Shown: positions 1-7,958 of the stretch, one piece after another
Position numbering within the stretch: position 1 is the first letter of the stretch
Layout: each line of letters starts with the position of its first letter
Source of the DNA: Bradyrhizobium erythrophlei
Lineage (GTDB): Bacteria; Pseudomonadota; Alphaproteobacteria; Rhizobiales; Xanthobacteraceae
Length of the DNA stretch: 64,000 nt
Direction: 5' to 3'
Assembly (NCBI GenBank): GCA_900129675.1
Contig: FSRD01000003.1
Coordinates: 930,001-994,000 of the forward strand
The notes under the pieces: generated by a model
Databases searched by the model: none
The model's input: the letters and a program-made list of their open reading frames with translations, nothing else
Told to the model about the DNA's origin: nothing
Position numbers and translations under genes: made by a program

Positions 1-120
1 GCCAGCGCTGGAATCGAGGCCGCCATGAATCAGCCGGAGCGGGCTGGGCCGGGACCGGGCGCATCGCGGCCTGGCAACACAAATGCGGCGCAACGGGCCA
101 CGACGCGGGATGGCGGGTGA
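1..120 (+). CDS. C-terminal tail of a gene entering from the left, probably an RND periplasmic adaptor (partial)
   Basis: Frame 1 is open from the first base to a TGA at 118-120, giving 39 codons rich in Ala, Gly, Pro and Arg. The following RND pump gene starts within a few bases, and a possible GTG at 117 overlaps this stop. That tight coupling is typical of adaptor-pump operons, so I infer that this is the low-complexity tail of the membrane fusion protein. The residues themselves carry no diagnostic motif. Confidence 0.45.
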   Translation, partial: ASAGIEAAMNQPERAGPGPGASRPGNTNAAQRATTRDGG

Positions 121-125
121 TTGAT

Positions 126-3100
126 ATGATCTCGTCGGTTTTTGTCGACCGCCCCCGGCTGGCGATTGTGATCGCATTCGTCATGACCATCGCCGGCTTG
201 CTGGCGCTGACACAGATTCCAGTCGCGCAATTTCCCGACATCGTGCCGCCACAGGTGACGGTCACCGCCACATATCCGGGCGCCTCGGCCTCGGTGGTGG
301 AAGCAAGCGTCGCCCAGCCGCTCGAGGCGCAGGTGATTGGCGTCGACAAGATGCTCTACATGAAGTCGACGAGCGGTGACGATGGGTCCTATACGCTGAC
401 GACGAGCTTTGCGCTCGGCACCAATCCCGACATCAACACGGTGAACGTCAATAACCGCGTACAAGCGGCGTTGGCGCAGCTGCCGCCCGAGGTCCAGCTT
501 CAGGGGGTGACGGTTCAGAAGAAGTCGTCAGTGATTCTCCAATTCATCGTTCTCTATAGCGATACTGGCGCCCAGGATCCGGTATTCATCACCAACTATG
601 CGGTGGTCAACATCCTGGACGCGATCTCGCGGACGCCTGGCGTCGGGCAGGCGACCCTGTTCGCGAAGATGAACTATTCGATGAGGATCTGGTTCGATAC
701 GCAACGACTGACAAGCCTCAATCTTGCGCCATCGGACGTCGTCAACGCGATTCGGGCCCAGAGCGTGCAGGCCCCGGTCGGACGGATTGGAGCGCGCCCG
801 ACCGACGACAACCAGCAGTTCCAGTTGAATCTCCAGACCCAGGGACGACTGGCGACGCCGGAGGAATTCGGCAAGATCGTGTTGCGGGCCAACCAGGATG
901 GCTCGTTGTTGCACGTCAGCGACGTCACCCGTGTCGAAATCGGCGCGCAAAACCTCGACAGCGAGTCGCGCATCGATGGCCGCCCCGGCGTCGGCATCGG
1001 CATCTATCTCGCTCCGGGCGCCAACGCGGTGGCGACCGCCGCCGCTGTACAACGAACCTTGAAGGAGGCTTCTGCCCACTTTCCGACCGGCCTCAACTAC
1101 CTCGTCCAATTCGACACCACCACATTTGTAACCGACACCATCAAGGAGGTGCTGCGGACGCTGGCCGAAGCGTTCGTCCTGGTTGTTGTCGTGGTGTTCC
1201 TGTTTCTTGGAAACCTGCGTGCGACCATCATCCCAACGATCGCCGTTCCCGTCAGTCTGATCGGGACATTCGCCGTTCTGCTGGTGATCGGCTATTCGGC
1301 GAATACGGTGTCTCTGCTCGCCATGGTGCTCGCGATCGGCATTGTCGTGGATGATGCGATCGTCGTCGTTGAGAACGTCGAGCGGGTTCTCGAGGAAGAG
1401 CCCGGCCTGTCGCCAGGAGAGGCAACCAAGAAGGCCATGGCGCAGATCACGGCGCCTATCATTGCGATCACGCTGGTGCTGCTTTCTGTGTTCGTGCCGA
1501 TCGCATTCATTCCGGGGATTTCCGGTACGCTGTTCCGTCAGTTTGCAGTCACCATCAGCGCGGCAATGCTGATCTCGGCGATCAATGCGCTGACGCTGTC
1601 GCCGGCCCTCTGCGCACTGTTCCTGCGGCACACCGGTCCGCGCCGCGGCGTCATGGCCAAAGTCCTCGCCGGGATCGATTGGACGCGAGACCGCTATGCC
1701 GGCGGGGTACGACGCCTGTTGCGGATGTCCGTCCTGTCATTGCTGGCCGTGGCTGTTTTCGCCGGCGCCATCTTCGGAGTCTCGCGAATCGTGGCTACCG
1801 GGTTTTTGCCGGAGGAGGACCAGGGCGCCTTCTTTGTGATGGTCCAGTTGCCGGATGGAGCATCGGTCGCACGCACGAGCGAGGTTACCAAACGCGTTGA
1901 GGACATCCTGAAAGGGATGTCGGCAGTCGATCATACGATGTCGATCATTGGCTATTCGCTCCTCGATGGCGGCAATCTCCCGAACGCCGCGTTTTTAGTC
2001 GTGCGATTGAAGCCGTTTGAAGATCGGACTGCGACTGCCGCGTCTGCCCAGACTCTTATCCGCAAGGTGTTCAGCGAAGGATCGAAGATTCGCGAGGCGA
2101 ACGCTGTGGCGTTCAATTTTCCGCCCATCATCGGCCTGTCTGTCGGCGGTGGCTTTGAATACGTGCTCGAGGCTCTGGAGGGGCAGGAGCCCGCAGCAAT
2201 CAATAGCGTCATGGGTGGCCTCATTGGCGCGGCCAATCGGGAGCCCTTGCTGGCGCGGGTGTTTTCGACTTTCACCGCCACCACTCCCTCGATCTATCTC
2301 GACATCGACCGCGGCAAGGCGCAGGCCCTCGGCCTCAACATAAATGACGTGTTCACAGCCCTGCAGGCCACGTTCGGCGGCATCTATGTCAACAATTTCA
2401 ACATGCTTGGCCGGACCTGGCAGGTCAACGTTCAGGGCGAGGCGGCTAATCGCAACGATATCCCGGACCTCTGGCAGGTCTACGTTCGCAATAACCGCAA
2501 CGAGATGGTTCCGCTCCAGTCGATTGCCAACATGCGTTTCGAGCGGGGCCCGCAGGTCATCACCCGCTATAACAACTATCGAGCCGTCACCATCAATGGC
2601 GGGCCGGCGCCTGGGGTTTCCTCTGGCACTGCCCTGGAGGCCATGCAGAAGGTGTCCGACCAGACTTTGCCGACGGGCTACAACTTCGAATGGACCGGCA
2701 CGGCTTATCAGGAGAAGGCCGGTTCCGGCCAGACGAGCATGATCCTCTCGCTTGCTGTCTTGTTCGCATATTTGTTCCTGGTCGCGCTCTACGAGAGCTG
2801 GACCATTCCGATTCCTGTTCTTCTGTCCGTTGTCGTTGGCGTGCTCGGCTCGTTCGCCGGCATCAAGATGGCTGGGCTTAGCCTCGATCTCTATGGTCAG
2901 ATCGGTTTGGTCGTTCTGATCGCGCTTGCAGCCAAGAATGGCATTCTGATCGTGGAGTTTGCCAAGGAGCAGCGCGAGGCTGGAGTGGACATTGACGAGG
3001 CAGCCATTTTGGGCGCGAAGATGCGCTTTCGGGCCGTGATGATGACCTCAGTTGCCTTCATTCTCGGTCTGGTACCGCTGGTTGTGGCAACCGGCGCCGC

Positions 3101-3278
3101 TCAGATCAGCCGCCGCGCGGTAGGAACGGCCGTCTTCGGTGGAATGATCGCCGCAAGCTCGATCGGCATCTTCCTGGTGCCGATGCTTTATACGACGTTC
3201 CAGCGCCTCCGTGAGCGTCTGAAGGGGCGATTTGGTCGTCGGTCCGGCGTGACGAACGCTCCGGTGCGTCATGGGTAA
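126..3278 (+). CDS. HAE1-family RND multidrug efflux permease (AcrB/MexB-like)
   Basis: An inner-membrane proton-driven drug exporter of 1050 aa, the normal length for AcrB homologues. The N-terminus (MISSVFVDRP) is the usual first transmembrane entry of the family. The proton-relay residues are present: the Asp-Asp pair in TM4 (D409, D410 in GIVVDDAIVVVEN) and the TM10 lysine (K937 in AAKNGILIVEF). Two large periplasmic loops and an internal repeat are consistent with a complete pump. I chose ATG 126 because it gives the family N-terminus; a GTG at 117 is the alternative and overlaps the preceding stop. The gene lies between a likely adaptor tail and a MarR regulator whose start overlaps its 3' end, so the three probably form one operon. 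No outer-membrane partner is visible next to it. The substrate cannot be read from sequence. Confidence 0.93.
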   Translation: MISSVFVDRPRLAIVIAFVMTIAGLLALTQIPVAQFPDIVPPQVTVTATYPGASASVVEASVAQPLEAQVIGVDKMLYMKSTSGDDGSYTLTTSFALGTNPDINTVNVNNRVQAALAQLPPEVQLQGVTVQKKSSVILQFIVLYSDTGAQDPVFITNYAVVNILDAISRTPGVGQATLFAKMNYSMRIWFDTQRLTSLNLAPSDVVNAIRAQSVQAPVGRIGARPTDDNQQFQLNLQTQGRLATPEEFGKIVLRANQDGSLLHVSDVTRVEIGAQNLDSESRIDGRPGVGIGIYLAPGANAVATAAAVQRTLKEASAHFPTGLNYLVQFDTTTFVTDTIKEVLRTLAEAFVLVVVVVFLFLGNLRATIIPTIAVPVSLIGTFAVLLVIGYSANTVSLLAMVLAIGIVVDDAIVVVENVERVLEEEPGLSPGEATKKAMAQITAPIIAITLVLLSVFVPIAFIPGISGTLFRQFAVTISAAMLISAINALTLSPALCALFLRHTGPRRGVMAKVLAGIDWTRDRYAGGVRRLLRMSVLSLLAVAVFAGAIFGVSRIVATGFLPEEDQGAFFVMVQLPDGASVARTSEVTKRVEDILKGMSAVDHTMSIIGYSLLDGGNLPNAAFLVVRLKPFEDRTATAASAQTLIRKVFSEGSKIREANAVAFNFPPIIGLSVGGGFEYVLEALEGQEPAAINSVMGGLIGAANREPLLARVFSTFTATTPSIYLDIDRGKAQALGLNINDVFTALQATFGGIYVNNFNMLGRTWQVNVQGEAANRNDIPDLWQVYVRNNRNEMVPLQSIANMRFERGPQVITRYNNYRAVTINGGPAPGVSSGTALEAMQKVSDQTLPTGYNFEWTGTAYQEKAGSGQTSMILSLAVLFAYLFLVALYESWTIPIPVLLSVVVGVLGSFAGIKMAGLSLDLYGQIGLVVLIALAAKNGILIVEFAKEQREAGVDIDEAAILGAKMRFRAVMMTSVAFILGLVPLVVATGAAQISRRAVGTAVFGGMIAASSIGIFLVPMLYTTFQRLRERLKGRFGRRSGVTNAPVRHG

Positions 3279-3801
3279 GAGGCATTATGGCGTCGCGGCG
3301 CTTCCGACAAATACCAATCAAGTTTATGGAGGGCGTTCCCGGAGATTGGAGTTCTTGCTTTACGGCGTTGCGCGCCTGCTGCGAAGGCAATTCGACTCGA
3401 AAGCACGCGGATTGCGCCTCAGCAGAACTCAGTGTCAGGCACTGCTCTATCTCCATCGAAACGAAGGCATCAATCAAACGTGCCTGGCTCAGCTCCTCGA
3501 TGTGAAGGCGATCACTCTTGTGCGGCTGATCGACAAGATGCAAAGCATGGGATTGATCGAACGACATACCGACCCATCCGATCGGCGGGTCTGGCGACTT
3601 AACTTGACGCCGGCTGCGCGGGCCAAGGTGGCGGAAGTCCGCGAATTGGGCGATCTCACCCGCAGCGAAGCATTGGCGGGACTTGCGCCGGCAGAGATCG
3701 AGCTACTGGTCAAGACACTCCAGGTCGTAAGGGCCAACCTATTGAACGCGTACAATTCGCCTGCGATCGAAGGAGAGAGGGTGGGGCACACACGAGACTG
3801 A
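3271..3801 (+). CDS. MarR-family transcriptional regulator
   Basis: A 176-aa winged-helix regulator. The centre (residues about 50-115) shows the MarR pattern: a recognition helix (LAQLLDVKAITLVRLIDKM), then a wing with GLIERHTDPSDRRVWRLNLT, whose D-x-R-D-R-R-like stretch is the hallmark of the family. Its ATG overlaps the last 8 bases of the RND pump gene, so it is translationally coupled to the pump and probably controls it by feedback, as MarR proteins next to efflux operons commonly do. No operator could be assigned because the operon promoter lies outside the window. The ligand is unknown. Confidence 0.9.
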   Translation: MGKRHYGVAALPTNTNQVYGGRSRRLEFLLYGVARLLRRQFDSKARGLRLSRTQCQALLYLHRNEGINQTCLAQLLDVKAITLVRLIDKMQSMGLIERHTDPSDRRVWRLNLTPAARAKVAEVRELGDLTRSEALAGLAPAEIELLVKTLQVVRANLLNAYNSPAIEGERVGHTRD

Positions 3802-3827
3802 GACTGAACGGTGCTCCCAAACAAATT

Positions 3828-3862
3828 GCCCCGGCGTCCGCGGGTGGGGTCGACGCCGGGGC
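3828..3862 (+). terminator. Strong GC hairpin downstream of the efflux operon
   Basis: An 11-bp perfect inverted repeat (GCCCCGGCGTC / GACGCCGGGGC) with a 13-base loop lies 26 bases after the MarR stop codon. There is no T-run, so it may act as a Rho-assisted end or an mRNA-stabilising hairpin rather than a classical intrinsic terminator. Confidence 0.5.
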
Positions 3863-3885
3863 TACAGCTCATTCCATTGGAACCG

Positions 3886-3905
3886 GGGGGACCGGGGGGG
3901 GGGGG
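3886..3905 (+). repeat. G-homopolymer tracts (G6 and G11)
   Basis: Two runs of G, six (3886-3891) and eleven (3895-3905) bases long, are separated by ACC. They lie in the non-coding gap between the MarR gene and the phasin-like gene. Long G tracts slip easily and may form a G-quadruplex. The exact length may also be unreliable in the assembly. Confidence 0.6.
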
Positions 3906-3980
3906 AAATGAGCCGATATTGGAGCAGGAGGGGACGCACTCATCACTGCAAAACGCGTCGGCGTCGACGGAGTAAGCTCC

Positions 3981-4265
3981 TTACTGATCGCGTTCAGAGA
4001 GTCCGGCAGACACAGCTGACCGCCTGCCCATCATGTCCGAAAGCAACCGAGCCCATGAGCTTGCAAACATTCTTTGCTCGTGAGCTACGATCGCCATGCG
4101 CTTTGCCATCCATTCGCTGCAGAAGTTTACCGCTTCCGAGGGATTTTTTGCGGCCATGATTCTGGAGCCGTAGTCCAGCTCGAGATCACGTATTTCCCTT
4201 AGCTTTTCGAGCCAAGCTCGATGCATGCCACGCATCTGTTCGAACAGATGAGCGTTGAAATTCAT
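3981..4265 (-). CDS. Small phasin-like protein
   Basis: Encodes 94 aa with a mostly helical, amphipathic composition: an N-terminal aromatic segment, a charged helix (LEKLREIRDLELDYGSR), then a segment similar in style to phasins (NPSEAVNFCSEWMAKRMAI). Phasins coat polyhydroxyalkanoate granules and have the pattern of a helix pair with SEA/W-x-x-x-R stretches. The match is by style and short length, so the assignment is tentative. I chose ATG 4265 over the upstream ATG at 4349 because a GGGAG/AAAGGG Shine-Dalgarno lies 8-12 bases before it. It is divergent from the DoxX gene, with about 300 bp of shared regulatory region containing two palindromes. Confidence 0.55.
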   Translation of the reverse strand: MNFNAHLFEQMRGMHRAWLEKLREIRDLELDYGSRIMAAKNPSEAVNFCSEWMAKRMAIVAHEQRMFASSWARLLSDMMGRRSAVSAGLSERDQ

Positions 4266-4406
4266 CGTATGCGCCCTTTCTCCCTGCTCACTTGCGTCCA
4301 TAGAAGACATCCGGTTCTTTTGAGCGGGTCCGAGTGACACAAAAGCCATCTCCGTCTTGGATCCTGACGAGACCTGGCGACAATACCCCTCAGCAACGGG
4401 CGTATG

Positions 4407-4425
4407 TGCTGAATTGTGTTCAGCA
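4407..4425. promoter_or_regulatory. Palindrome in the divergent phasin-like/DoxX promoter region
   Basis: TGCTGAA - 5 bases - TTCAGCA is a perfect 7-bp inverted repeat about 60 bp from the separate CTTTAC palindrome. It is a plausible operator for either divergent promoter. No regulator can be assigned to it. Confidence 0.3.
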
Positions 4426-4466
4426 GAATGCTGAGAAATATGTGTTGGCCTTGATGTTATGATTTT

Positions 4467-4489
4467 ACTTTACAATCGTAAAGGATAAT
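4467..4489. promoter_or_regulatory. Operator copy 1 (CTTTAC-N4-GTAAAG) before the DoxX gene
   Basis: CTTTAC (4468-4473) and GTAAAG (4478-4483) form a perfect inverted repeat with spacer AATC, followed by GATAAT. Closely similar sites occur at 5218-5245 and 11858-11880, each upstream of a gene in the same catabolic block. This marks a shared operator, probably for the TetR protein encoded at 10966-11682. Confidence 0.65.
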
Positions 4490-4571
4490 GATAGCGCTGA
4501 GATGGTCGTCAGGCCGTCCCCTTTCCGACCGCCGCTAAATGCCAACACAAGTGTCGCGAAAAGAGTCGAAC

Positions 4572-4991
4572 ATGGAAATTACAAGATTTCTGCCACTGCT
4601 TGGTCGCATACTTATCGGCCTACCGTTTCTCGTGAGCGGCCTCGGCAAGCTCGCTGCCTTCGGGCCGACGACAGCCTACATCAGCAGCGTGGGCTTGCCC
4701 CTGGCGCCGCTGGGCTGGGCAATTGCCGTTGCCTTCGAAGTTGGCGGTGGCGTGTTGTTGATCCTTGGTTTTCGTGCGCGGGAGGTGGCGTCAGGCCTTG
4801 CGGTGTTCACCCTGGCAGCGGCGATCTTCTTCCACCACGACTTTGCGGACCGAAATCAGATGATCCATTTTCTCAAGAACATCATGATTATCGGCGGTCT
4901 TTTGCAAATCGCGCATTTCGGCGCCGAACGCTACAGCCTGGACGCACGCAGAACGCGGGATACCAAAAATATCGCCGGTGCGGCCGCCTAA
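4572..4991 (+). CDS. DoxX-family integral membrane protein
   Basis: A 139-aa protein with four predicted transmembrane segments. The DoxX signature region is present: GRILIGLPFLVSGLGKL near the N-terminus, a GGGVLLILGF segment in the middle, and a conserved FFHHDFAD-like motif before the last helix. DoxX-type proteins are small membrane partners of redox or catabolic enzymes, often of unknown precise role. ATG 4572 gives the conserved N-terminus and has an AAAAGAG-type ribosome site; an in-frame ATG at 4539 is the alternative. It is the first gene after operator copy 1 and is separated from the hydrolase gene by operator copy 2, so it is probably a single-gene unit of the same regulon. Confidence 0.82.
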   Translation: MEITRFLPLLGRILIGLPFLVSGLGKLAAFGPTTAYISSVGLPLAPLGWAIAVAFEVGGGVLLILGFRAREVASGLAVFTLAAAIFFHHDFADRNQMIHFLKNIMIIGGLLQIAHFGAERYSLDARRTRDTKNIAGAAA

Positions 4992-5217
4992 ACTAAGGCG
5001 CCGGACGTAAGCCGCGACCAGCGCAAGACGATTCTCACCATCGTGGGGCTCCTGGCCAAGCCAGGTGCCCCTTCAGTGCGTCACGACCGAGCGTGCGCTG
5101 ACAAGTATTGAGAATGCTCGGGCGACGTGCAGTCGTCACGCTCCCGCAAATGCTTTCCTTATCCGAGGCAAAACGAGTTCCAAGGCGGTCGGAGCGTTTC
5201 CTCACCGCGGATGGAAA

Positions 5218-5245
5218 ATTATACTTTACAGTCGTAAAGTATAAT
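5218..5245. promoter_or_regulatory. Operator copy 2, perfect 12-bp inverted repeat before the hydrolase operon
   Basis: ATTATACTTTAC (5218-5229) and GTAAAGTATAAT (5234-5245) are perfect inverted arms with a 4-base spacer AGTC. This is the most symmetrical of three related sites. Its right arm looks like a -10 box (TATAAT), so binding should block RNA polymerase. Its position also argues that translation of the hydrolase starts downstream, at 5348. Confidence 0.75.
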
Positions 5246-5347
5246 GGCATATTCCGATCCGGGCAGCGCGGACGGCGATCAGTCGATGCCACGCTCGCTT
5301 TGCGAAATGTCGGCGGTCAGTGTCGCGAAATGGGCGGAGACGAAGCG

Positions 5348-7093
5348 ATGATCGAGGAACGAGACATCAGTGTCGCCATGCGAGATGGCACGCGGTTGGC
5401 GGTAGACGTCTATCGACCGGATGAGTCGGGCAAGTATCCCGTACTTTATGCGTCAGCCCTGCATAACAAGGACATTCAAGGCCCAGACATCGCGGACATA
5501 TTGCCGCCGCAACCGGCCCACGCACCGCTCTGGTTCGGTCCGATAGAGGCGGGCGACACGCGTCGCTTCATCGCCAATGGCTACGTTCATGTGATCGCGC
5601 AGCCGAGGGGATCCGCCAAGTCCGAAGGGCACTACGGCCACGAGGATACTGACCACTACGACCTGATCGAATGGATCACGCAGCAACCGTGGTCAGACGG
5701 CAAGGTTGGAATGGTCGGTATTTCGGGCTACGCCGGCGAACAATGGCGTGCAGCCGCGCAAGAGCATCCGGCGTTGAAGGCCATCTTTCCATACGACGCG
5801 TGCAGCGCATATGGCGGCATGTTCGGATTCCGGGACTTCAACCCCGGTGGGGTGTTGCACGCGTTTCCCTATCTGCTCGATGTCTTCAGCACGGTCCATG
5901 AGTCCCGTGACCGCCCGGCGGAGTTGCCCCCTGCGGAGGAGGAACTCTGGCGCCGCGCCATGCAGAATCCGGACTTCAAACAATACGTCAACCTCTACAA
6001 CATCCTCACCCAGAAAGGTCAGCGCACCTTCATCATGTATCTCATGATGACTCGTCCCTGGGAATTAGACGGCACTGTCGAGCGTGCAGAGGAAATCTTC
6101 AAGAAAATCAGGATACCGTTCTACACGGGTTCAGGAGCCTATGCCTACTCCTACAAGCTCCATTGGCTCGGCGCGCAGCACTATTTCCAGAACGTCGATG
6201 CGCCGAAAAAACTGATCTTCACCGGACCCGCACACCTGGAACGGCCGTTCCACCAATATCACGACGAAATCATCCGGTGGTATGACCATTGGTTGAAGGG
6301 CAAGTACACCGGCATCATGGACGAGCCGCCGGTGCGCTACTGGCTCATGGGGGCCAACGAGTGGCGAACCGGAATGGATTGGCCTCTGCCCGAGACACGA
6401 TGGACAAAGTACTATCTGTCGCATTGGGAGACTCTGTCGACCGAGCCCCCACGACCCGCCTCCGAGCTCGGAGCGGCCGCGCGCGAGCCCGACGTCTTCA
6501 CGCAAATGCCGGTGACCCGAACGACGAAGGTCGAGCGGCTGCGCTATATGACCGATCCCCTGCCGCACGACGTCACCGTCGCCGGCCCGATCACGCTGAC
6601 GCTGTTCGCGGCAATCGATCAGGAAGACGCCAACTGGATTGTCGTGCTCAAGGATGTAGGACCCGACGTCTCGGTTCGTACCGCGCGCGAAGGTGAACGC
6701 GATGTTCCGTCGACGCTGCCCGAACGCGAGCTGACGCGGGGCTGGCTGAAAGCGTCTTATCGAGCTCTCGATGAGAAGCGCTCCAAGCCCTGGGAGCCGT
6801 TCCACAAGCTCACGCAGGATTCGATTGCTCCGGTGAAGCCGGGAGAAGTGGTCGAGTACCGGATACAGATCCTCGCCACGGCAAACCAATTTAAGGCGGG
6901 GCACCGGATTTGCCTCGATATCACATCCATGGATGTACCGACCGGCACCGGCGCGATGACCAATGTCGAATACATTCCATACCACGTTTGCAGCAGCAAG
7001 ACCGTGACCCACAGGATCTATCGGGATGCAGAACGGCCATCGCATCTGCTGCTGCCCATCATCCCTGAACCTCGCGATCAGCGTCCGGCCTGA
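5348..7093 (+). CDS. CocE/NonD-family (peptidase S15-like) hydrolase
   Basis: A 581-aa alpha/beta hydrolase of the X-Pro dipeptidyl-peptidase/cocaine esterase type. The first ~330 residues form the catalytic fold and the rest a jelly-roll-like C-terminal domain. The nucleophile elbow is clear: Ser126 in GISGYAGEQW. A candidate catalytic His296 lies in FTGPAHLERP. The usual acidic residue in the G-W-Y-D motif is not visible; the equivalent stretch reads GSGAYAYS with Ala266, so the acid may be replaced or lie elsewhere. Family members cleave esters or amides of small molecules. I chose ATG 5348 because GGAG lies 8 bases upstream and the open frame further 5' runs through operator copy 2. The enoyl-CoA hydratase and CoA ligase genes follow within 22 and 51 bases, which implies one operon. 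The substrate is unknown. Confidence 0.85.
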   Translation: MIEERDISVAMRDGTRLAVDVYRPDESGKYPVLYASALHNKDIQGPDIADILPPQPAHAPLWFGPIEAGDTRRFIANGYVHVIAQPRGSAKSEGHYGHEDTDHYDLIEWITQQPWSDGKVGMVGISGYAGEQWRAAAQEHPALKAIFPYDACSAYGGMFGFRDFNPGGVLHAFPYLLDVFSTVHESRDRPAELPPAEEELWRRAMQNPDFKQYVNLYNILTQKGQRTFIMYLMMTRPWELDGTVERAEEIFKKIRIPFYTGSGAYAYSYKLHWLGAQHYFQNVDAPKKLIFTGPAHLERPFHQYHDEIIRWYDHWLKGKYTGIMDEPPVRYWLMGANEWRTGMDWPLPETRWTKYYLSHWETLSTEPPRPASELGAAAREPDVFTQMPVTRTTKVERLRYMTDPLPHDVTVAGPITLTLFAAIDQEDANWIVVLKDVGPDVSVRTAREGERDVPSTLPERELTRGWLKASYRALDEKRSKPWEPFHKLTQDSIAPVKPGEVVEYRIQILATANQFKAGHRICLDITSMDVPTGTGAMTNVEYIPYHVCSSKTVTHRIYRDAERPSHLLLPIIPEPRDQRPA

Positions 7094-7115
7094 CGCCGGC
7101 CAAAGGAGAAGTGCT

Positions 7116-7907
7116 ATGGTGACGACGATCCGATTTGAACGAGACGGCGCGATTGGAAATATCGTGCTGGCCAACCCGCCGTTTAACCGACTGGATCTGC
7201 GCTTTGCGGAGGCTTTGCGAGTCGCCGTTCGCCAGGCCAGTGAAAGCGACATACGTGTGCTGGTGGTTCGCTCCGAAGGACCGCATTTCAGCTTCGGCGG
7301 CGAAGTGCGGGAATGGCCGGGAAGGGATGTCAACTGGTTCCGGACGTTCGTTGCCGACGTGAACGTGTCCTATCGCGCCATCGAGACGCTGAAAATACCG
7401 ACAGTAGCGGTAGTGCAGGGGATCGCCTTCGGTGGCGGTTTCGAGCTGGCGCTGGCGTGCGATTTTCTTGTTGCGGCGGACAACGCTACCTTCCGTTGCG
7501 TGGAAGTCACGACAGCGATGCTGCCGATCGCCGGCGCTCTCCAGCGCATCGCCGAGCGCGCCGGTCGTGCCCGGGCATCACGATTTGCCATGCTGGGCGA
7601 GCCCATTTCCGGACGCGAGGCCGGTGCACTTGGAATTGCCACGCATGTAGTTCCCGAGAAGGAGCTTGGGGCGGCCGCCGCCGCATTGGCGAAGCAGCTC
7701 GCGACAGGGCCGACCAGGTCGTACGCCGCGACGCGCACGCTACTCAAGGCGTGGTCAAGCGGAGGCGTGGCCGCTGCGGACCTCGTGATGCTCGATGTGG
7801 CGATGGAACTCTACGACGGCCCTGATGCGCAGCGCGGCTTTGCCAACACGGCGGATGCGTTCAACAGGGATATCGAGCCGCCGACCCTTGTGTTCGAGGG
7901 GAAGTAG
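7116..7907 (+). CDS. Enoyl-CoA hydratase/isomerase (crotonase) family protein
   Basis: Crotonase-fold enzyme of 263 aa. The oxyanion-hole segment is near residues 55-60 (HFSFGGEV), and the central family signature GIAFGGGFELALACDF carries the first catalytic Glu. CVEVTTAMLPIAGALQR carries the second, so both acid/base residues of hydratases are kept. The expected reaction is hydration or C-C bond cleavage on an acyl-CoA thioester. ATG 7116 has an AAAGGAG ribosome site 7 bases upstream. It is the second gene of the hydrolase operon and precedes a CoA ligase, which fits side-chain shortening of an aromatic acyl-CoA. The exact reaction (hydratase, isomerase or hydratase-lyase) cannot be decided by eye. 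Confidence 0.88.
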   Translation: MVTTIRFERDGAIGNIVLANPPFNRLDLRFAEALRVAVRQASESDIRVLVVRSEGPHFSFGGEVREWPGRDVNWFRTFVADVNVSYRAIETLKIPTVAVVQGIAFGGGFELALACDFLVAADNATFRCVEVTTAMLPIAGALQRIAERAGRARASRFAMLGEPISGREAGALGIATHVVPEKELGAAAAALAKQLATGPTRSYAATRTLLKAWSSGGVAAADLVMLDVAMELYDGPDAQRGFANTADAFNRDIEPPTLVFEGK

Positions 7908-7958
7908 ATCGACCGCGAAACGACTTTGGCTCCAGATCCGAAGGCATCGGAGGTATTC

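Noticed and set aside
5108..5347. 80-codon N-terminal extension of the hydrolase
   Set aside because: It would translate through operator copy 2, has no family similarity, and a good ribosome site precedes ATG 5348.
6131..7333. 400-codon minus-strand open frame
   Set aside because: Lies antisense to the hydrolase and crotonase genes, which have clear motifs; its translation is Arg/His-rich without domain pattern.
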